Shown here in pieces: positions 39,510-49,324 of a stretch of DNA of 64,000 bases (its first letter is position 1; every line of letters starts with the position of its first letter). Below the pieces are notes generated by a model that was not told where the DNA came from, made no database searches, and saw only the letters and a program-made list of their open reading frames with translations. This DNA comes from Algiphilus sp022763315 (GTDB taxonomy: Bacteria; Pseudomonadota; Gammaproteobacteria; Nevskiales; Nevskiaceae), in NCBI RefSeq assembly GCF_965249985.1, contig NZ_OZ252280.1, one strand, 5' to 3'. Position numbers and translations under genes: made by a program.

Positions 39510-41766
39510 TTTCGCGCTGCGTGGGCTGATCGCGCTTGGCGTGGGGATGAGTGCGGTGCAGGCGGCAGAAATTCGCATCGTGCCCACGGATGCACCGGGC
39601 GAAGGATTTTTCGACCCCACCCCCTTCACGCCGGAGGGGGGCAATAACGCCACCACGCTGGGTGAGGCACGGCTGAACGTGTTCCGTGCGGCGGCGGAGC
39701 AGTGGGGGGCGATCGTGGCCAGCGACGTGGAGATCATGGTCGAAGCCTCCTTCGCGCCCGCGCCTGAAACCGAATGCGCGCCGAGCAGCGGAACCCTGGG
39801 CGCGGCCGGGCCCGGCAATTTCATCGCCGGCTTTCGCGGTGCGCCACAGGCCAATACCTTCTATCCCGTGGCGTTGGCCAATGCGCTGGCGGGCGAGGAT
39901 CTGGACCCGGGCTTCGCCGACATCGTCGCCAGCTTCAATGGCGCGGTCGACACAGACCCGAACTGCCTCACCGGCGTGCGCTTCTACTACGGTTTCGACC
40001 ACCAGGGGGGCAGCCGCGCCGTCGACTTCTATAACACGGTCATGCACGAAATCGGCCATGGCCTGGGTTTTGTCACGCTGGTGGGAGACAACGGCAGAAA
40101 TCTCGCCGCCCCTGGTTTCATGGTCCTCGACCGCCTCATCTTCGACAATGATCGTGGCCTGTTCTGGGATGAAATGAGCAACGCCCGGCGTTCCGCCTCC
40201 GTGATCAACGAGCGCGGCGTGGTGAATGCGGGCAACGCCAGCTTTTCCGGGGCGCGGGCGCGCGGCCTGAGCGCGGGCAACGGCACTGACGGCGCCGGCC
40301 GGCCGTTGATCTATACCCCCAACCCGGCAGAGCCGGGTTCCTCGCTGGCGCATTGGGACACGCAGGCCCAGCCGAGCCTGCTGATGGAGCCCTTCTCCAC
40401 CGCCGATATCCGTGTCCACACCGGCGTCGACCTGACCAGCTGTCTGCTTCGCGATATCGGCTGGAGACTCGAGCCCGGCGTCGGCTGCCCGGACCAGCAC
40501 GCCCCGGACACACCGCCGGAGATCTCTGCCATCGCAGATCGAAGTACGGAGACGGGCCGCTCCACCGGCGCGATCGCTTTCACGGTTACGGACAACGCGC
40601 GCGCGACACCAGCCGACAATCTCAGCCTGCGGGCTTTTTCGGACAACCCGGCGGTGGTGCCTGACAGTGGGATCGTGCTTGGCGGCAGCGGGGCCAACCG
40701 CAGCATCGAGATCACGGCCGGCGCAACGCCGGGCCGCGCAGGCATCACTGTCGTGGTCAGCGACGGCATCTTCACGGCGCGCACCGGCTTCGAGGTGACG
40801 GTCACCGAGGCGCTGAATCAGCCGCCGCTTGCGCGCGACGACCTTGTGCGCCTGTTCTCCAGCGACATCGGCACCGGCAACGTGCTGACCGGCATCGCGT
40901 CGGCGGCTGACAGCGACCCCGACGGCGACACGGTGCAGGTCGTGGCCATCAACGGCGATGCGGCAGCGGTCGGCGCCGCCTTGGTCACCGCCCAGGGCTC
41001 GACGCTGCGCATCGAAGCGGATGGCGCACTGCGCTACGCGCCGGGTGGCGACATGGCCGCGCTGCAGCCCAGCCGCCGCCAGCAGGAAAGTGTGCGTTAC
41101 ACCATCGCCGATAGGAGGGGCGCCAGCGACAGCGCTCTCGTCACCATCGAAGTGACCGGCGATCCCGGGACCGATCAGCACGGCGGCAGCGCACAGACGG
41201 CCACGCCGCTCAGTCTGACCGATGCCGAGCGCGGCTTCGATGCTGCCATCAATGTGGCGGGGGATGCCGATGTCTTCGGCTTCACGCTGGCGTCCACGGC
41301 TACCGTCTTCTTCGCCACCGAGGGGGATACCGATACCGTAGGGCGTGTGCGCAACCTCGACGGCGTCGTGCTTGCCGAAGGCGACGACCACGCCGAGAGT
41401 GACAGCACAGACCCCAATTTCGTCATCGAACAGCAACTGCCAGCAGGCGCGTACCGGCTCACGGTGACGGGTTTTCAGAACACGGCCACAGGCAACTACC
41501 GACTCCGCTATTCCGCACGCGCGGAGGCGTTGCCGGACCCGGTGCCGGAGCCGCCTGCCGACCCGGAGCCGGTGGACGAATCCGCCGACCCCCCTGACCC
41601 AGACGATGCCGGCAATGGCGATGGACAGGCGTCACCGACGCCGTCGTCGAATGATGCGGTCGGCGCATCCGGCGGTGGCAGCTTTTCACCTTGGGGTTGG
41701 CTGGGCCTCACCCTGGTCGCGGTGGCGATGCGGTATCGTCGCCGCCACAGCTGGTCCCTCACCTAG
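39499..41766 (+). CDS. Secreted zinc metalloprotease-like protein with PPC domain and GlyGly-CTERM-like tail
   Basis: A 755-residue exported protein. The signal peptide ends near VQAAE. The metal site HEIGHGLGF is near residue 183. An Ig/cadherin-like region follows (about 330-555; the DSDPDGD string is typical), then a pre-peptidase C-terminal (PPC) domain (about 560-670) and a Pro/Asp-rich spacer. The end is a glycine run, SFSPWGWLGL, a hydrophobic helix and YRRRH. That tail matches the GlyGly-CTERM/rhombosortase layout. A third zinc ligand beyond HExxH could not be fixed. Confidence 0.8.
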   Translation: MATSFALRGLIALGVGMSAVQAAEIRIVPTDAPGEGFFDPTPFTPEGGNNATTLGEARLNVFRAAAEQWGAIVASDVEIMVEASFAPAPETECAPSSGTLGAAGPGNFIAGFRGAPQANTFYPVALANALAGEDLDPGFADIVASFNGAVDTDPNCLTGVRFYYGFDHQGGSRAVDFYNTVMHEIGHGLGFVTLVGDNGRNLAAPGFMVLDRLIFDNDRGLFWDEMSNARRSASVINERGVVNAGNASFSGARARGLSAGNGTDGAGRPLIYTPNPAEPGSSLAHWDTQAQPSLLMEPFSTADIRVHTGVDLTSCLLRDIGWRLEPGVGCPDQHAPDTPPEISAIADRSTETGRSTGAIAFTVTDNARATPADNLSLRAFSDNPAVVPDSGIVLGGSGANRSIEITAGATPGRAGITVVVSDGIFTARTGFEVTVTEALNQPPLARDDLVRLFSSDIGTGNVLTGIASAADSDPDGDTVQVVAINGDAAAVGAALVTAQGSTLRIEADGALRYAPGGDMAALQPSRRQQESVRYTIADRRGASDSALVTIEVTGDPGTDQHGGSAQTATPLSLTDAERGFDAAINVAGDADVFGFTLASTATVFFATEGDTDTVGRVRNLDGVVLAEGDDHAESDSTDPNFVIEQQLPAGAYRLTVTGFQNTATGNYRLRYSARAEALPDPVPEPPADPEPVDESADPPDPDDAGNGDGQASPTPSSNDAVGASGGGSFSPWGWLGLTLVAVAMRYRRRHSWSLT

Positions 41767-41776
41767 CAAGCATCCG

Positions 41777-42355
41777 ATGAGAATCTGCGTGTATTGCGCC
41801 TCCAGTTCCCAGGCGCCCGCCGAATACGGTGAGGCGGCCTTTGCGCTGGGCCATCTGCTGGCCTCGGCGGGGCATAGCGTGGTGTTCGGTGGGGGTGCGA
41901 CCGGCTCGATGGGGCGTCTTGCCGATGGCGCAGCGGCGGCCGGGGGCGATATCGAGGGCATCATGCCCGACTTCATGCAGGCGCTGGAGTGGGCGCACCC
42001 CAAGGTGGAGCGCTTTTCCTGGACGCGCGACATGGCCGAACGCAAGGCGCTGCTGCTGCAGGGCTCAGATGCGGCGGTGGCCCTGCCGGGCGGCTGCGGC
42101 ACCTTCGAGGAGCTGCTCGAGGCGATCACCCTCAAGCGTCTTGGCCTCTATCTGCAACCCATCGTCATCGTGAACCAGTGCGGCTACTACGACCCACTGC
42201 TGGCGCAGCTGCAGCGCAGTGTCGACGAAGCCTTCATGCGCGAGACCCATCTGCGCATCTTCACGGTGGTGGACGACGTCGCCGCGGTACTCGACGCCAT
42301 CGCCAACGCGCCCGACTGGAACGCGCAGGCACAGGCGTTGGCGCTGCATCCTTGA
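41777..42355 (+). CDS. LOG family protein (cytokinin riboside 5'-monophosphate phosphoribohydrolase-like)
   Basis: A 192-residue Rossmann-like enzyme that splits nucleoside monophosphates into base and ribose phosphate. The signature PGGCGTFEEL (PGGXGTXXE) and an earlier GGGATGSMGRLAD are clear. In bacteria these proteins are often annotated as lysine decarboxylase by mistake. The gene begins 10 bp after the protease gene and may be in the same transcript. Confidence 0.93.
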   Translation: MRICVYCASSSQAPAEYGEAAFALGHLLASAGHSVVFGGGATGSMGRLADGAAAAGGDIEGIMPDFMQALEWAHPKVERFSWTRDMAERKALLLQGSDAAVALPGGCGTFEELLEAITLKRLGLYLQPIVIVNQCGYYDPLLAQLQRSVDEAFMRETHLRIFTVVDDVAAVLDAIANAPDWNAQAQALALHP

Positions 42356-42505
42356 GATCGCGTTATCGCGGGCACATTCGCGCGTATTCGCCCCAATATG
42401 GGACACTACGGTGCAGAAAGACGCGGCCCAAGGGGTGAATCGGCCGCGTCGCCAGACGACTTCGTGGAGCGCGCATCGCGTCGCGCGACCGCGTGTGAGG
42501 ACACT

Positions 42506-43411
42506 ATGGCCTTCCTGTATTGCGCGGTACTGCTCTACGCCGCTTCCATCGCCTTCATTCGGTTCCGTGGCCAAGCGCATTTTCCTTGGGCGCGTCAGCT
42601 TTCGGATTTTTCCACCTTCATGGTGCCCTTCAATCTCCCGGCGTACGCGCTGTCGAGAGTGCCCAACGGGCCGCGCATGGGCGCGGAGCAGTTCCCGCAG
42701 CTGAAGCTGCTGGAGGACAACTGGGAGACGATCCGCGACGAGGCACTGGCGCTCTACGGTCAGGGGCACATCGCCACCAAGGATGATCTGCCGGGCAGCA
42801 GCTTCTACCGCGATAACCGCTGGAAGAGCTTCTATCTCAAGATCTACGACAACGACATCCCCTCCGCCTGGGCGCTCGCGCCCAAGACCCGCGCCCTCAT
42901 CGAGCAGGTGCCCGGCATGAATCTGGCGCTGTTCGCGATGTTGATGCCGGGCAAGCGGCTCAACCAGCATCACGACCCCTTCGCCTTCACGCTGCGCTAC
43001 TCCCTCGGCCTGTCGACACCCAATTCCGAGGCCTGCGGCCTGATGGTGGATGGCAAGCCTTATCACTGGAAGGATGGCGACAGCATCGTCTTCGACGAGA
43101 CCTACCTGCACTCGGCCTACAACGATGCCGAGGTGCCGCGCATCATTCTGATGACCGACATCGACCGCCCGCTCAAGTCGCGCATCGTGCAGAAGGCCTA
43201 TTACCTGTTCGGCCGTTTCTTCAACAGCCTGTTCTATGTCGATAACGTCGACCCCCGCATCACTGGCCTCGGCAATCGCATGACGCAGCCGGTGGTTCGC
43301 TACAAGGCCTTCATGAAGGGCCTCAAGCGGCGCAATCGCCGTCTCTACAAGTCCGGCAAGTGGGCGCTTGGTGTCGGCATCCTGGCCTCGCTGGGCTACG
43401 CGCTGGTGTGA
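42506..43411 (+). CDS. lpxO: Aspartyl/asparaginyl beta-hydroxylase family, LpxO-like lipid A hydroxylase
   Basis: Fe(II)/2-oxoglutarate dioxygenase of 301 residues with hydrophobic segments at both ends, as in LpxO, which hydroxylates the 2-position of a secondary lipid A acyl chain. Iron ligands are visible in NQHHDPF and YLHSAYN, with RIILMTDIDRP after them. Size and layout fit LpxO better than soluble family members. The stop overlaps the GTG of the next gene. Confidence 0.85.
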   Translation: MAFLYCAVLLYAASIAFIRFRGQAHFPWARQLSDFSTFMVPFNLPAYALSRVPNGPRMGAEQFPQLKLLEDNWETIRDEALALYGQGHIATKDDLPGSSFYRDNRWKSFYLKIYDNDIPSAWALAPKTRALIEQVPGMNLALFAMLMPGKRLNQHHDPFAFTLRYSLGLSTPNSEACGLMVDGKPYHWKDGDSIVFDETYLHSAYNDAEVPRIILMTDIDRPLKSRIVQKAYYLFGRFFNSLFYVDNVDPRITGLGNRMTQPVVRYKAFMKGLKRRNRRLYKSGKWALGVGILASLGYALV

Positions 43412-44391
43412 GCGCGCACCAGGCTCTTCCGGCGGCACCGGCGGCCCTGCACGCGGGCAACGGCCGCGCCGCTGCTAACGGACGCTATCTGGGCGCCATC
43501 GAGAATCTGTCCACCGCGGTCTGGGATGGGCGGGGCCGCCGCCGTCTGCAACGCAAGGGCTGGCTCTATTTCGGCGCCTTTTCCGAGCGCACCATGGTGG
43601 GTTATGCCGTCGCCGATGCCGGGCTGATTGCCACCGCCTTCGTGTACGTCTACGACCGCCAGAGCGATACCTTGGTGGAGGAGGCCGTCACCCGGCCGAT
43701 GGGCTTTGCCGCCGGCTTCGCCCCGGACTGGCGTCAGCCCTGGCACCTGTCCGCGGGCGACCGGCAGTGGTCGGTGCAGCGCAGCGGCGATGGCTGGCAT
43801 GTCTCCTTTCAGGGGCGGCGTCTGCAGCTGGCCTTGACCATTCACGACGGCAGCGAGGGGCTAACGGCTGTCTGCGCAAGCCCGGGCCGGCCCTTTCACC
43901 ATACCTACAAGCTGGCTGGGTTACGCGCCGACATCAGCGGCAGCGTCGACGGTAAGGCGCTGCAGACGGAGGCGGGTGCGAGCGTGGATTTCTCACTCGG
44001 CTATCCGCCGCGGGAAACGCAGTGGAACTGGCTCAGCGTGGACGGCCATTGCGCCAACGGAGAACACATCGCCATCAATGGCGTCGCCCATTTCCTGAAT
44101 GGCTTCGAGAATGCGCTCTGGTGCGATGGCAAGGTGACGCCGTTGTCGCAGATGGCCTTCGACTACGACCCGGCGCAGCTGATGCAGCCGTGGCAGATCC
44201 GCTCCCTCGATGGCCGGGTGAATATTGTCTTCACGCCGGAGGCGCGACGGGGGGAGCATCGCCATGTCGGGCTCCTCGCCAGCCGTTTCACGCAGCCCTG
44301 CGGCCGCTTCGAAGGCACCGTGCAGACGGCCCAGGGGCCGCAGAGCGTGCAGGGTTATGGCGTGGTCGAGGAACATTGGGCGCGTTGGTAG
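43408..44391 (+). CDS. DUF2804 family protein
   Basis: A 327-residue beta-rich protein starting with GTG in a GTGA overlap with lpxO. The N-terminal KGWLYFGAFSERTMVGYAVAD and the central QWNWLS are typical of DUF2804. Function is unknown. Tight coupling to a lipid A hydroxylase suggests an envelope or lipid role, which is inference. Confidence 0.8.
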   Translation: MSAHQALPAAPAALHAGNGRAAANGRYLGAIENLSTAVWDGRGRRRLQRKGWLYFGAFSERTMVGYAVADAGLIATAFVYVYDRQSDTLVEEAVTRPMGFAAGFAPDWRQPWHLSAGDRQWSVQRSGDGWHVSFQGRRLQLALTIHDGSEGLTAVCASPGRPFHHTYKLAGLRADISGSVDGKALQTEAGASVDFSLGYPPRETQWNWLSVDGHCANGEHIAINGVAHFLNGFENALWCDGKVTPLSQMAFDYDPAQLMQPWQIRSLDGRVNIVFTPEARRGEHRHVGLLASRFTQPCGRFEGTVQTAQGPQSVQGYGVVEEHWARW

Positions 44392-44648
44392 CGGCCAAGA
44401 AAAAGATATTGATTCATTGTGTTAGTCGATTTCGCGCGTGACGTTGACATCAAACAGTGGCATCGTGTGAGATATTCCTGATAGGCTGCGCGCCTGCTCC
44501 GGAGGTGGCGCGGGCCAATAACGTCAGTGGGATCACGTTTGCGTACCGGCACCCTGAAGATCGACACTGCGCCGGAGCCTTCTGCAAATCTGCGGCGATG
44601 GCGCCAGCAGACGCAGCCCAGTTCCGCATCTGAACGAGGATGAAGACC

Positions 44649-46175
44649 ATGCAGCACGAACACCTCGACGTACTGATTCTGGGCGCCGGCCTGTCCGGCG
44701 TCGGCGCCGCCTGTCATCTCAAGCGCGACTGCCCCGGCAAGCGCTTCGCCATCGTGGAGCGCCGCACCCGCATCGGCGGCACCTGGGATCTGTTCCGTTA
44801 TCCCGGCATCCGCTCCGACTCGGATATGTACACCTTCGGCTACAACTTCAAGCCGTGGAATGGCACCAAGATCCTGGCGGACGGTCCCTCCATCCGGAAC
44901 TACATCCGCGAGACGGCGCAGGAACACAACGTCGAGAAGGACATTCATTTCGGTCTGAAGGTCGAGCGCGTGGAATGGTCCAGCGACGACGCCTGCTGGA
45001 CCGCGCACGCGGTGGAAGAGGCCACCGGGGAGACCCATCGCTTCACCGCGAACTTCCTGTTCGGCTGCACCGGCTACTACAACTACGATCAGGGCCACCG
45101 CCCCGACTTCCCGGGCGAATCTCGCTTCAAGGGCGAGATCATCCACCCGCAGAAGTGGCCGGAAGACAAGGATTACGCTGGCAAGAATGTGGTGATCATC
45201 GGCAGTGGCGCCACCGCCATCACGATGGTGCCGGCCATGGCGGGCACGGCCAAGCACGTCACCATGCTGCAGCGCTCGCCCACCTACATCGCCTCGATCC
45301 CGTCGGAAGACAAGCTGTCGGGCACGCTGCGCCGCTTCCTGCCGGAGAAGCTGGTCTATCACATGGGTCGGGCGCGCAACATCGCGCTGCAACGCGCCAT
45401 CTTCGCGGCCAGCCGGTCGCGGCCGGGCGTGGTCGCACGCGCGCTGCGCATGGGCGTCCGTCGCTACATGGGGGATGCCTTCAACCCCAAGGATTTCACC
45501 CCCAGCTACAACCCGTGGGACGAGCGCCTGTGCGTGGTGCCCAACGGCGACCTGTTCAAGGCACTGCGCGGCGGCGACGCCTCCATCGTCACCGATCACA
45601 TCGACACCTTCACCGAGAACGGCATCCGCCTGCAGTCGGGGAAGGAAATCGAGGCCGATATCGTCGTCGCCGCCACCGGTCTGGATCTGCAGATCCTGGG
45701 TGGCGCCGAAATGGTGGTCGACGGCCGGCACCAGGATCCCGGACAGGCGCTGAACTACAAGGGCGTGATGATGGAGGGCGTGCCCAACTTTGCCCTGGTT
45801 TTCGGTTACACCAACGCCTCCTGGACGCTGAAGGCCGACATCGCCAGCGAATACGTCTGCCGCCTGCTCAATTACATGGATGAGCACCAGCTGGGCGTGG
45901 TTACGCCGCGCGACCGCGAAGGCTGCAAGACCGACAAGGCCTTCCTCGATCTGCAATCCGGCTACATTCAGCGCGCAGTGGATCGCCTGCCCAAACAGGG
46001 TAGCAAGGGCCCCTGGCGGGTCCTGCAGAACTATTACCTCGACCTGCCGCGTCTGCGCCACGGCCGCATCAACGACGGCGTGCTTGAGTTCACGCCGGTG
46101 ACTGCCCGCAAGAAACCGCACAGCGTTCCCAAGGCCGCCAACAGCGAGGCGCCGGCGCGCTCGGCCGCGCCCTGA
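44649..46175 (+). CDS. Flavin-containing monooxygenase, Baeyer-Villiger type
   Basis: FAD/NADPH enzyme of 508 residues that inserts oxygen into ketones. It has two Rossmann loops, GAGLSGVG near the N-terminus and GSGATA near residue 185. The Baeyer-Villiger fingerprint FXGXXXHXXXWP is visible as FKGEIIHPQKWP. GGTWDLFRYPGIRSDSDM is typical. The ATG at 44649 has GAGG about 9 bp upstream; an ATG at 44640 lies directly on that site. A strong terminator follows. The 257-bp gap upstream has a TTGACA at 44445 but no good -10. Confidence 0.92.
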   Translation: MQHEHLDVLILGAGLSGVGAACHLKRDCPGKRFAIVERRTRIGGTWDLFRYPGIRSDSDMYTFGYNFKPWNGTKILADGPSIRNYIRETAQEHNVEKDIHFGLKVERVEWSSDDACWTAHAVEEATGETHRFTANFLFGCTGYYNYDQGHRPDFPGESRFKGEIIHPQKWPEDKDYAGKNVVIIGSGATAITMVPAMAGTAKHVTMLQRSPTYIASIPSEDKLSGTLRRFLPEKLVYHMGRARNIALQRAIFAASRSRPGVVARALRMGVRRYMGDAFNPKDFTPSYNPWDERLCVVPNGDLFKALRGGDASIVTDHIDTFTENGIRLQSGKEIEADIVVAATGLDLQILGGAEMVVDGRHQDPGQALNYKGVMMEGVPNFALVFGYTNASWTLKADIASEYVCRLLNYMDEHQLGVVTPRDREGCKTDKAFLDLQSGYIQRAVDRLPKQGSKGPWRVLQNYYLDLPRLRHGRINDGVLEFTPVTARKKPHSVPKAANSEAPARSAAP

Positions 46176-46221
46176 GCGCACGGCGTTTCGCGGCGCAACG
46201 CGCGACACCTTTCTGTGGTCC

Positions 46222-46261
46222 AAGGGTCGGGTTCGACACACGAACCCGACCCTTTCTTTTT
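46222..46261 (+). terminator. Rho-independent terminator after the monooxygenase gene
   Basis: A perfect 14-bp stem (left arm 46222-46235, right arm 46241-46254) with loop ACACA, followed by TCTTTTT. This is the strongest terminator in the window. It ends 22 bp before the next gene's start. Confidence 0.93.
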
Positions 46262-46282
46262 GAGATCACGGAGAACGCGGCA

Positions 46283-46567
46283 ATGAAATGTCCGGTTGAT
46301 GAAGAGACGCTGGTCATGACCGACCGCAACGGCGTCGAAATCGATTACTGCCCCAAGTGCCGTGGTGTCTGGCTGGACCGCGGTGAACTGGACAAGATCA
46401 TCGAGCGCGCCGCGGATGCCCCCCCGCCGCCGCCCTCGCGCGGCGTGCCGCGCGATCACGATCGCGGTCGTGACACACCCTATCGGGGTGATGACGACTA
46501 CCGCCGGGGCGGTGACTACCGCAAACGCAAGAAGCATTCGCTGCTCGGCGAACTCTTCGACTTCTGA
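46283..46567 (+). CDS. TFIIB-type zinc-ribbon protein
   Basis: A 94-residue protein. The N-terminal zinc ribbon has CPVDEE and, 20 residues on, YCPKCRGVWLDRGELD, the hallmark of the zf-TFIIB family of bacterial proteins of unknown role. A Pro run and a stretch rich in Asp, Arg and Tyr follow, ending KKHSLLGELFDF. It starts after GGAGAAC. Confidence 0.9.
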   Translation: MKCPVDEETLVMTDRNGVEIDYCPKCRGVWLDRGELDKIIERAADAPPPPPSRGVPRDHDRGRDTPYRGDDDYRRGGDYRKRKKHSLLGELFDF

Positions 46568-46615
46568 GCCGTGCGCAGGCGGGCCGCGGACGGTGCGCCG
46601 CGGCCCGCTGGCGGA

Positions 46616-48721
46616 CTATTGGTCGCCGTCGGCCAGGGCCTTCGCCGCCTGATGCAGCACGAAGGCGTAATCGCGGGCATATTCGTGCAGCTGCTCGAAG
46701 CGGCCGGAGCGCCCGCCGTGGCCGGCTTCCATTTCGGTATGCAGCAATATCGGCGCGTCGCCGCGCTGGTGATCGCGCAGCTTCGCCACCCACTTGGTAG
46801 GCTCCCAGTACTGCACCTGAGAATCCCATAGCCCCGAGGTCACCAGCATGGCGGGGTAGACCTGCGCGCGGACATGGTCATAGGGGGAGTAATCGGCGAT
46901 GACGCGATAGTCCGCCTCCCGCTGCGGATTACCCCACTCGTCGTATTCGTTGGTGGTGAGCGGAATGCTTGGATCGAGCATCGTGGTGAGGATGTCCACG
47001 AAAGGCACATGCGCCGAGATGCTGCGATAGCGCGCCGCGTGCTCATTGGCGATGACACCCATGAGCAGCCCCCCCGCCGAGCCACCGGTGGCGTGGATCT
47101 GGTCCGCCGCGCAGACGCCGTCCGCGGCCAGCGCATCGCTGACATCCATGAAATCCTGGAAGGTATTGCGCTTGTGGTGCAGCCGGCCGGCGTCGTACCA
47201 GGCCCGGCCCAACTCCTCACCGCCGCGGACGTGGGCGATGGCCACGATCCAGCCACGCTCGAGCAGCGACAGGCGGTGACTGGAAAAGGCGGGGTCCAGA
47301 CACAGGCCGTAGGCGCCGTAGCCGGTCAGCAGCAGCGGCGCACTGCCATCAAGGGGCGTGTCGCGGTGATGCACCAGCGATAGCGGCACGCGCGCCTCAT
47401 CGCGCACGGTGATCCAGCGGTAGTCCGAGCGGTAATTCGCGGCGTTGAACTCGCCTTCCACCGGCTGCTGCTTGACCAGCGTGCGCGCGCCACTAGAAAG
47501 CGCGTGGTCGTAGACCGTCTGTGGGGTGGTCAGACTGCTCTCGACATAACGTACGCTGGGGCTGGAAGGTTCGGCGGCGCCGACCAGGTGGATGCCGGAA
47601 GGCGCGGCATCGCCCACGATCATGCGTTCCTCGCCGCCAGCCCACGGCATCAGGCGCAGTCGCAACAGCCCGTCCACGCGCTCGTTGACCGCCAGCCAGT
47701 CGTCGAAGACCTCGAAGCTGTCCACCAGCGCGTCCTCGCGATGCGCCAGCCACTCCCGCCAGCAGGCTCGGTCCGCCGCCACTGCCATCGATGCGCGCAG
47801 CAGCCGGAAATTGGGCGCATTCTCGTTGCTGCGGATCAGGATGTCGGTGTCGTCGATATCTTCGATGTCGTATTCATGGCCGGCACTGCGCGGGATGACC
47901 GGGGCGAAGACAAGGGCTTCGCCATCGGCGCGGGCGGCGCGCCATTCGGCGGTCTCCGTGCTCTGCAGCACAATGAAGAGGTAGCGGCCCGAGCGGCTCC
48001 GCTCCACGCTCATGAAGAAGGCGTCGTCGGCTTCCTCGTAGATCAGACGCGGCCGCGCTTCGGGCGCATCCCGCCGCAGCGCGAAGACCTGGCTGCCGAG
48101 CAGGGTGGTTTCGTCCTGCTGGATGTAGAGCAGGGTGCGGCTGTCGGAGGCCCAGGCCAGGTCTGGCTGGATATTGCTTGCCAGCGCCGCGCTGCATTCG
48201 CCGGTCTCCAAGTCCCGCAGATAAAGCTGATACTGCCGGCGCCCCACCGTGTCCTCGGTCCAGGCCAGCCAGCGGTTGTCGGGCGAAATCTCGAGGCTGC
48301 CGAGCTGGTAATAGGGCTGGCCTTCGGCGCGCGCATTGCCGTCGAGCAGAATTGCTTCCGGTGCATCCATCGTGCCGGCACGGCGGGCGTGAATCGCGTA
48401 GTCGCAGCCTTGTTCGTAGCGGCTGTAGTACCAATAGCCGTTGTCGAAGGCGGGCGGACTGGCGTCGTCCTCGCGCAGCCGGGCGCGCATCTCGGTGTAG
48501 AGCTGTGCCCGAGTGGCGGCCTGATTGGCCGTTATCGCCTCGAAGTAGCGGTTTTCCGCCTCCAGATGCGCACGCACCTCAGGGTCGTTGCGGTCGTCGT
48601 CGCGCAGCCAGTAGTAGGGATCGGTGCGCGTGCCGCCTGGGGCGCTGATGCAGTGTGGGCGTGGCTCGGGGCGCGGCGGCGTCTGCGCGTGTCGGGTTTC
48701 TGATCGGGGCGCTTTCGGCAT
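46616..48721 (-). CDS. ptrB: Oligopeptidase B / prolyl oligopeptidase family (S9A)
   Basis: Serine peptidase of about 701 residues that cuts short peptides, typically after basic residues. A beta-propeller (about 70-400) precedes the hydrolase domain. The catalytic Ser is in GGSAGG, the Asp in LWDSQV and the His in EAGHGG. DPYYWLRDDD near the N-terminus and GGEELGRAWYDAG are family marks. MPKAP at 48721 is the best start; an ATG at 48763 is possible. The protein appears cytosolic. Confidence 0.93.
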   Translation of the reverse strand: MPKAPRSETRHAQTPPRPEPRPHCISAPGGTRTDPYYWLRDDDRNDPEVRAHLEAENRYFEAITANQAATRAQLYTEMRARLREDDASPPAFDNGYWYYSRYEQGCDYAIHARRAGTMDAPEAILLDGNARAEGQPYYQLGSLEISPDNRWLAWTEDTVGRRQYQLYLRDLETGECSAALASNIQPDLAWASDSRTLLYIQQDETTLLGSQVFALRRDAPEARPRLIYEEADDAFFMSVERSRSGRYLFIVLQSTETAEWRAARADGEALVFAPVIPRSAGHEYDIEDIDDTDILIRSNENAPNFRLLRASMAVAADRACWREWLAHREDALVDSFEVFDDWLAVNERVDGLLRLRLMPWAGGEERMIVGDAAPSGIHLVGAAEPSSPSVRYVESSLTTPQTVYDHALSSGARTLVKQQPVEGEFNAANYRSDYRWITVRDEARVPLSLVHHRDTPLDGSAPLLLTGYGAYGLCLDPAFSSHRLSLLERGWIVAIAHVRGGEELGRAWYDAGRLHHKRNTFQDFMDVSDALAADGVCAADQIHATGGSAGGLLMGVIANEHAARYRSISAHVPFVDILTTMLDPSIPLTTNEYDEWGNPQREADYRVIADYSPYDHVRAQVYPAMLVTSGLWDSQVQYWEPTKWVAKLRDHQRGDAPILLHTEMEAGHGGRSGRFEQLHEYARDYAFVLHQAAKALADGDQ

Positions 48722-48848
48722 AGCATCGCAACAGCAAAGGGGCGGGCATTGTGCCGTGCCCATTCGGTGCAGGGTTTTTCGGTGAGCGGTGTATCAACAG
48801 GGAAGGCGCACCACAGCGGTGTGCCAACCTCAGATTGGAGAAACAGAT

Positions 48849-49292
48849 ATGTCATGCATTCGCAGATTGCCACCCGCACTGCGTCGCACCCCAATGCTTG
48901 CCGCAGCGGCATTGCTCGGTTTGTCCAGTGCTGCCCTGGCGCAGCCCGGCGCGATGTTCGACAAGGTCGACCGCGATGGCGACGGGGCCATCAGCGGCGA
49001 AGAAGCCACTGCCGCGCGCGGCAAGGCCTTCGAGTACCTCGATAGCGATGGTGATGGCTTCATCACGCGCGCGGAGATCGAGGCGCGTCGCGACCGCGCC
49101 CAGCACCGGGGCGACAAGATGTTCGGCATGGCGGACGACAACGGCGACGGCCAGATTTCGCGTGAGGAATTCATGGCCCACGGCCGCATGATGCAGCGCG
49201 CCGACAGTGACGGCGACGGCAGGGTCACCCGCGAGGAAGCCGAGGCCATGCGCGAGCGCATGCAGTCTCAGCGCAGGCAGCAGCAGCCCTAG
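48849..49292 (+). CDS. Exported EF-hand protein with four calcium loops
   Basis: A 147-residue protein with a signal peptide (cut near ALAQ) and four EF-hand loops beginning at Asp41, Asp65, Asp96 and Asp119, all with the DXDGDG or DXNGDG pattern. It should bind calcium in the periplasm. It begins after GGAGAAA. It precedes a sigma factor, a likely anti-sigma and a periplasmic sensor in the same direction. Confidence 0.9.
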   Translation: MSCIRRLPPALRRTPMLAAAALLGLSSAALAQPGAMFDKVDRDGDGAISGEEATAARGKAFEYLDSDGDGFITRAEIEARRDRAQHRGDKMFGMADDNGDGQISREEFMAHGRMMQRADSDGDGRVTREEAEAMRERMQSQRRQQQP

Positions 49293-49324
49293 GGCGGCAG
49301 TGCCGGGCCATGCGGCATGCGATC

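Noticed and set aside
44445..44476. Possible sigma54 or sigma70 promoter upstream of the monooxygenase
   Set aside because: TTGACA is present but no -10 at a suitable distance, and TGGCAT is not followed by the TTGC of a -12 element.
44355..46241. 628-codon open frame on the minus strand opposite the monooxygenase
   Set aside because: Shadow of a gene with a clear Baeyer-Villiger fingerprint, and it runs across the terminator at 46222-46261.
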